Below, one piece after another: positions 62,528-64,000 of a DNA stretch of 64,000 nt. The notes beneath the pieces are model-generated. The model was not told the origin of the DNA. It was given only the letters and a program-made list of their open reading frames with translations, and ran no database searches. How positions within the stretch are numbered: position 1 is the first letter of the stretch; the number at the start of each line of letters is the position of its first letter. Made by a program: the position numbers and the translations under genes. This DNA is from Chitinophagaceae bacterium (GTDB taxonomy: Bacteria; Bacteroidota; Bacteroidia; Chitinophagales; Chitinophagaceae): assembly GCA_022843585.1 (NCBI GenBank), contig JALHNJ010000013.1, positions 1-64,000 of the forward strand, written 5' to 3'.

Positions 62528-62756
62528 TGAACTGTGTAAAAAAAAGCAAATAATTCATCCTCTTTTTGTTTGCAATTCGTAGCGGCTTATGCAGAGAAAT
62601 ATTCTCCAACATAAAAACGGTCTTTTAGGTTTTATCAGACATAGCTGCCCAATGATCTACTGTTAAACGGAGATTATCCATTTCTTTCCCCAAAAGAAAT
62701 GGATAACAGAACAAGTTCGCAACTGGGATGCCATGAAATACTAGCGCTGGCAAACA
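62528..62756. repeat. Direct repeat copy 2 flanking the HTH-Fic pair
   Basis: Matches 61111-61295 block by block but carries an extra ~35 bp, including the perfect hairpin at 62674-62706. It is non-coding. Confidence 0.8.
62674..62706. terminator. Perfect 14-bp hairpin inserted in the repeat
   Basis: TTATCCATTTCTTT and AAAGAAATGGATAA pair fully around CCCCA. Copy 1 of the repeat lacks it. It could terminate transcription from the Fic gene or be a small inserted palindrome. Confidence 0.6.
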
Positions 62757-62918
62757 AATCATTCTTACCATCCTATAACATTATCCTGTTCTCTTGCTGT
62801 GCTCCGGCGCTAATGCATCCCGCTATGCTATCAAGCCATTTTCTGCGATTGCTGATGCTTAATTTGTGGTGAGCGGTTGACTATTGAATGCATAAGTCCC
62901 TGCTGAATGCCATTGATT

Positions 62919-63114
62919 AAGTGGGCAGGGCATCCAAGTATAAATTATATTCAAATTGTTTTCTTTCCCTATTGACGAAAGCGGGAATTGCCTGGGTTGG
63001 TGGTATTTCATTCCGGCGGTGCGCCAAATTTTAATCGGTTGGCAAAAAGTTGAGGGCACAGTATTGTGCTGGTTGTCAACTTGAAAATGTTGCGGGAGAT
63101 GTGTAAATTTATTA
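62919..63114. repeat. Direct repeat copy 2 bounding the cassette region
   Basis: Second copy of the 56621-56810 sequence, ~75-80% identical by eye. It ends ~100 bp before the TlpA-like gene. The weak antisense frame inside is repeat DNA, not a gene. Confidence 0.8.
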
Positions 63115-63213
63115 GATGACTGTAATGGGATTTTCTTATTTCAGGACATTGGTATAAAATGATATGTTCAATCGACAGAAAATATTTAAATCAAGAAGAA
63201 AGGAATAAAACAT

Positions 63214-64000
63214 ATGAAAGCTTTACCCATTATCATACTATCTTCTTTACTGATTGGTTATAATTTTAATAAAAAAGAAAAGCAATCAGGGGATTTAAAT
63301 CTCTATTTTGATTCTGACATCAAAATAGACAGTGTCCTGGTGACCAACATTACGCAAGATAGAGAGTTTCATTTCCTAAAATATGCCAACCCTATTAACG
63401 TCGATCTCAATGACAGTATCAATGACCTTTACGCAATCAGTTTTTATGCAGCTAATGATCATCGAATGGTTCAATTATGGCTGGATGGAAGAAACCTGAC
63501 CATTAAAGGCAAAATTTCTGGCAAACTACAAATACAGGTTGACACTGTCATCGGATCAGCTTTATATAACAAGGCGCTTCATTTCAGGAAAGCGTATAAA
63601 GACTTGCTGGCTGGTGATCCTGATTCATTAGCCGTCAATAATTTTTTATTAGCAGCAATAACAAAAGAAATAAACAGTCCGTTTTCTATCGAAATGGCAA
63701 ACATTTATGTAAGTAGAAATATCAGCAATATAGAAGAGCTTAAAAAACTATTTGCCATTCTTTTAACTCAAACTGATTTAATCAAAACACATTTACTTAA
63801 CCCTTATAAAAAGATTGAAACCATATTATCTGTCAACAAGATTGATTTTTCAAAGTTTCGTTTTTATAACAAAGACAAAATACTTACTTCTATTGAACTT
63901 GCTGGCAACAAAAGATACCTGATGGATTTCTGGTTCATTGGATGTGTGCCTTGTATTCAGGAACATCAGGCAATAATTAAGAAATTAAGTGCATTAGGAA
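63214..64000 (+). CDS. TlpA-family thiol-disulfide protein (5' part)
   Basis: 262 codons are visible from ATG 63214; the frame runs off the window. A hydrophobic start ('MKALPIIILSSLLIGYNF') is a signal peptide. The next ~200 residues resemble the DUF4369-type N-terminal domain ('AANDHRMVQLWLDGRNLTIK') common before Bacteroidota TlpA domains. The thioredoxin fold then begins with 'KRYLMDFWFIGCVPCIQEHQ', giving a Cys-Val-Pro-Cys redox site. It is exported and acts on protein thiols. It lies just outside the repeat-bounded cassette region. Confidence 0.85.
   Translation, partial: MKALPIIILSSLLIGYNFNKKEKQSGDLNLYFDSDIKIDSVLVTNITQDREFHFLKYANPINVDLNDSINDLYAISFYAANDHRMVQLWLDGRNLTIKGKISGKLQIQVDTVIGSALYNKALHFRKAYKDLLAGDPDSLAVNNFLLAAITKEINSPFSIEMANIYVSRNISNIEELKKLFAILLTQTDLIKTHLLNPYKKIETILSVNKIDFSKFRFYNKDKILTSIELAGNKRYLMDFWFIGCVPCIQEHQAIIKKLSALG

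Noticed and set aside
62859-63059. 66-codon minus-strand frame
   Set aside because: Lies within the second copy of the bounding direct repeat, and the first copy does not keep the frame open.

Overview
The window looks like chromosomal DNA of a Bacteroidota bacterium, most likely in or near the Chitinophagaceae. This rests on a SusC/SusD pair behind a FecI-type sigma factor and FecR-type anti-sigma factor, a gliding-motility-type C-terminal domain, LytTR/LytS pairs, DUF6520 and DUF4407 proteins, an RHS/DUF6443 toxin locus, and AT-rich intergenic DNA without strong Shine-Dalgarno sites. The lineage is inferred from gene content; there is no rRNA or marker gene here.

Layout. 1-9.8 kb: the 3' end of a large secreted protein, then mostly minus-strand housekeeping and signalling genes (an S15-type hydrolase, a LytS/LytTR pair, a receiver protein, a DoxX protein, a membrane-anchored winged-helix regulator), a BNR/YCF48-like exported protein, a gene remnant, and small exported or Cys/His-rich proteins with a thermonuclease. 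9.9-17.0 kb: a complete type II-C CRISPR-Cas locus. It has 21 identical 36-bp repeats plus one degenerate repeat, 21 spacers, cas2, cas1, cas9, and a tracrRNA that I can place from its anti-repeat and terminator on the strand opposite cas9. 17.1-19.5 kb: a TPR histidine kinase and LuxR-type regulator pair. 19.5-21.2 kb: a polyproline microprotein, an unknown membrane protein and a small Cys/His protein.

21.4-32.3 kb: a co-directional accessory block. It starts with a PD-(D/E)XK protein (HsdR N-terminal type) and continues with a tightly packed set: an exported protein, an SH3 protein, an unknown, a DUF4407 protein, a second DUF4407-like protein, a J-domain/transmembrane/transglutaminase-like fusion, a DUF350-like membrane protein and a small Cys/His protein. 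It ends with a Hachiman defence pair, hamA-hamB. Lying between CRISPR and Hachiman, the middle set is the best candidate for an undescribed system; its function is not known to me.

32.6-45.3 kb: an AraC-type regulator, then an RHS-type polymorphic toxin locus with a Tox-SHH-like C-terminal tail and an adjacent Imm50-like immunity protein, followed by two decayed genes. 45.3-54.9 kb: an XRE-like regulator, a strongly folded RNA-like element, then sigma factor, anti-sigma factor, SusC, SusD and a TlpA-like protein (an outer-membrane uptake locus), then DUF6520 and MauE-like genes. 55.1-56.3 kb: Crp/Fnr-like and AraC-like regulators around an 8-bp minisatellite.

56.6-63.1 kb: a cassette-like region bracketed by a ~190-bp direct repeat. 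It holds a HEAT-like lipoprotein gene ended by a large attC-like inverted repeat, a four-gene cluster (SDR, membrane protein, methyltransferase, 2OG-Fe(II) oxygenase), and a 'mobile mystery' HTH-Fic pair that sits between two further direct repeats. The window ends inside a TlpA-like thiol-disulfide gene.
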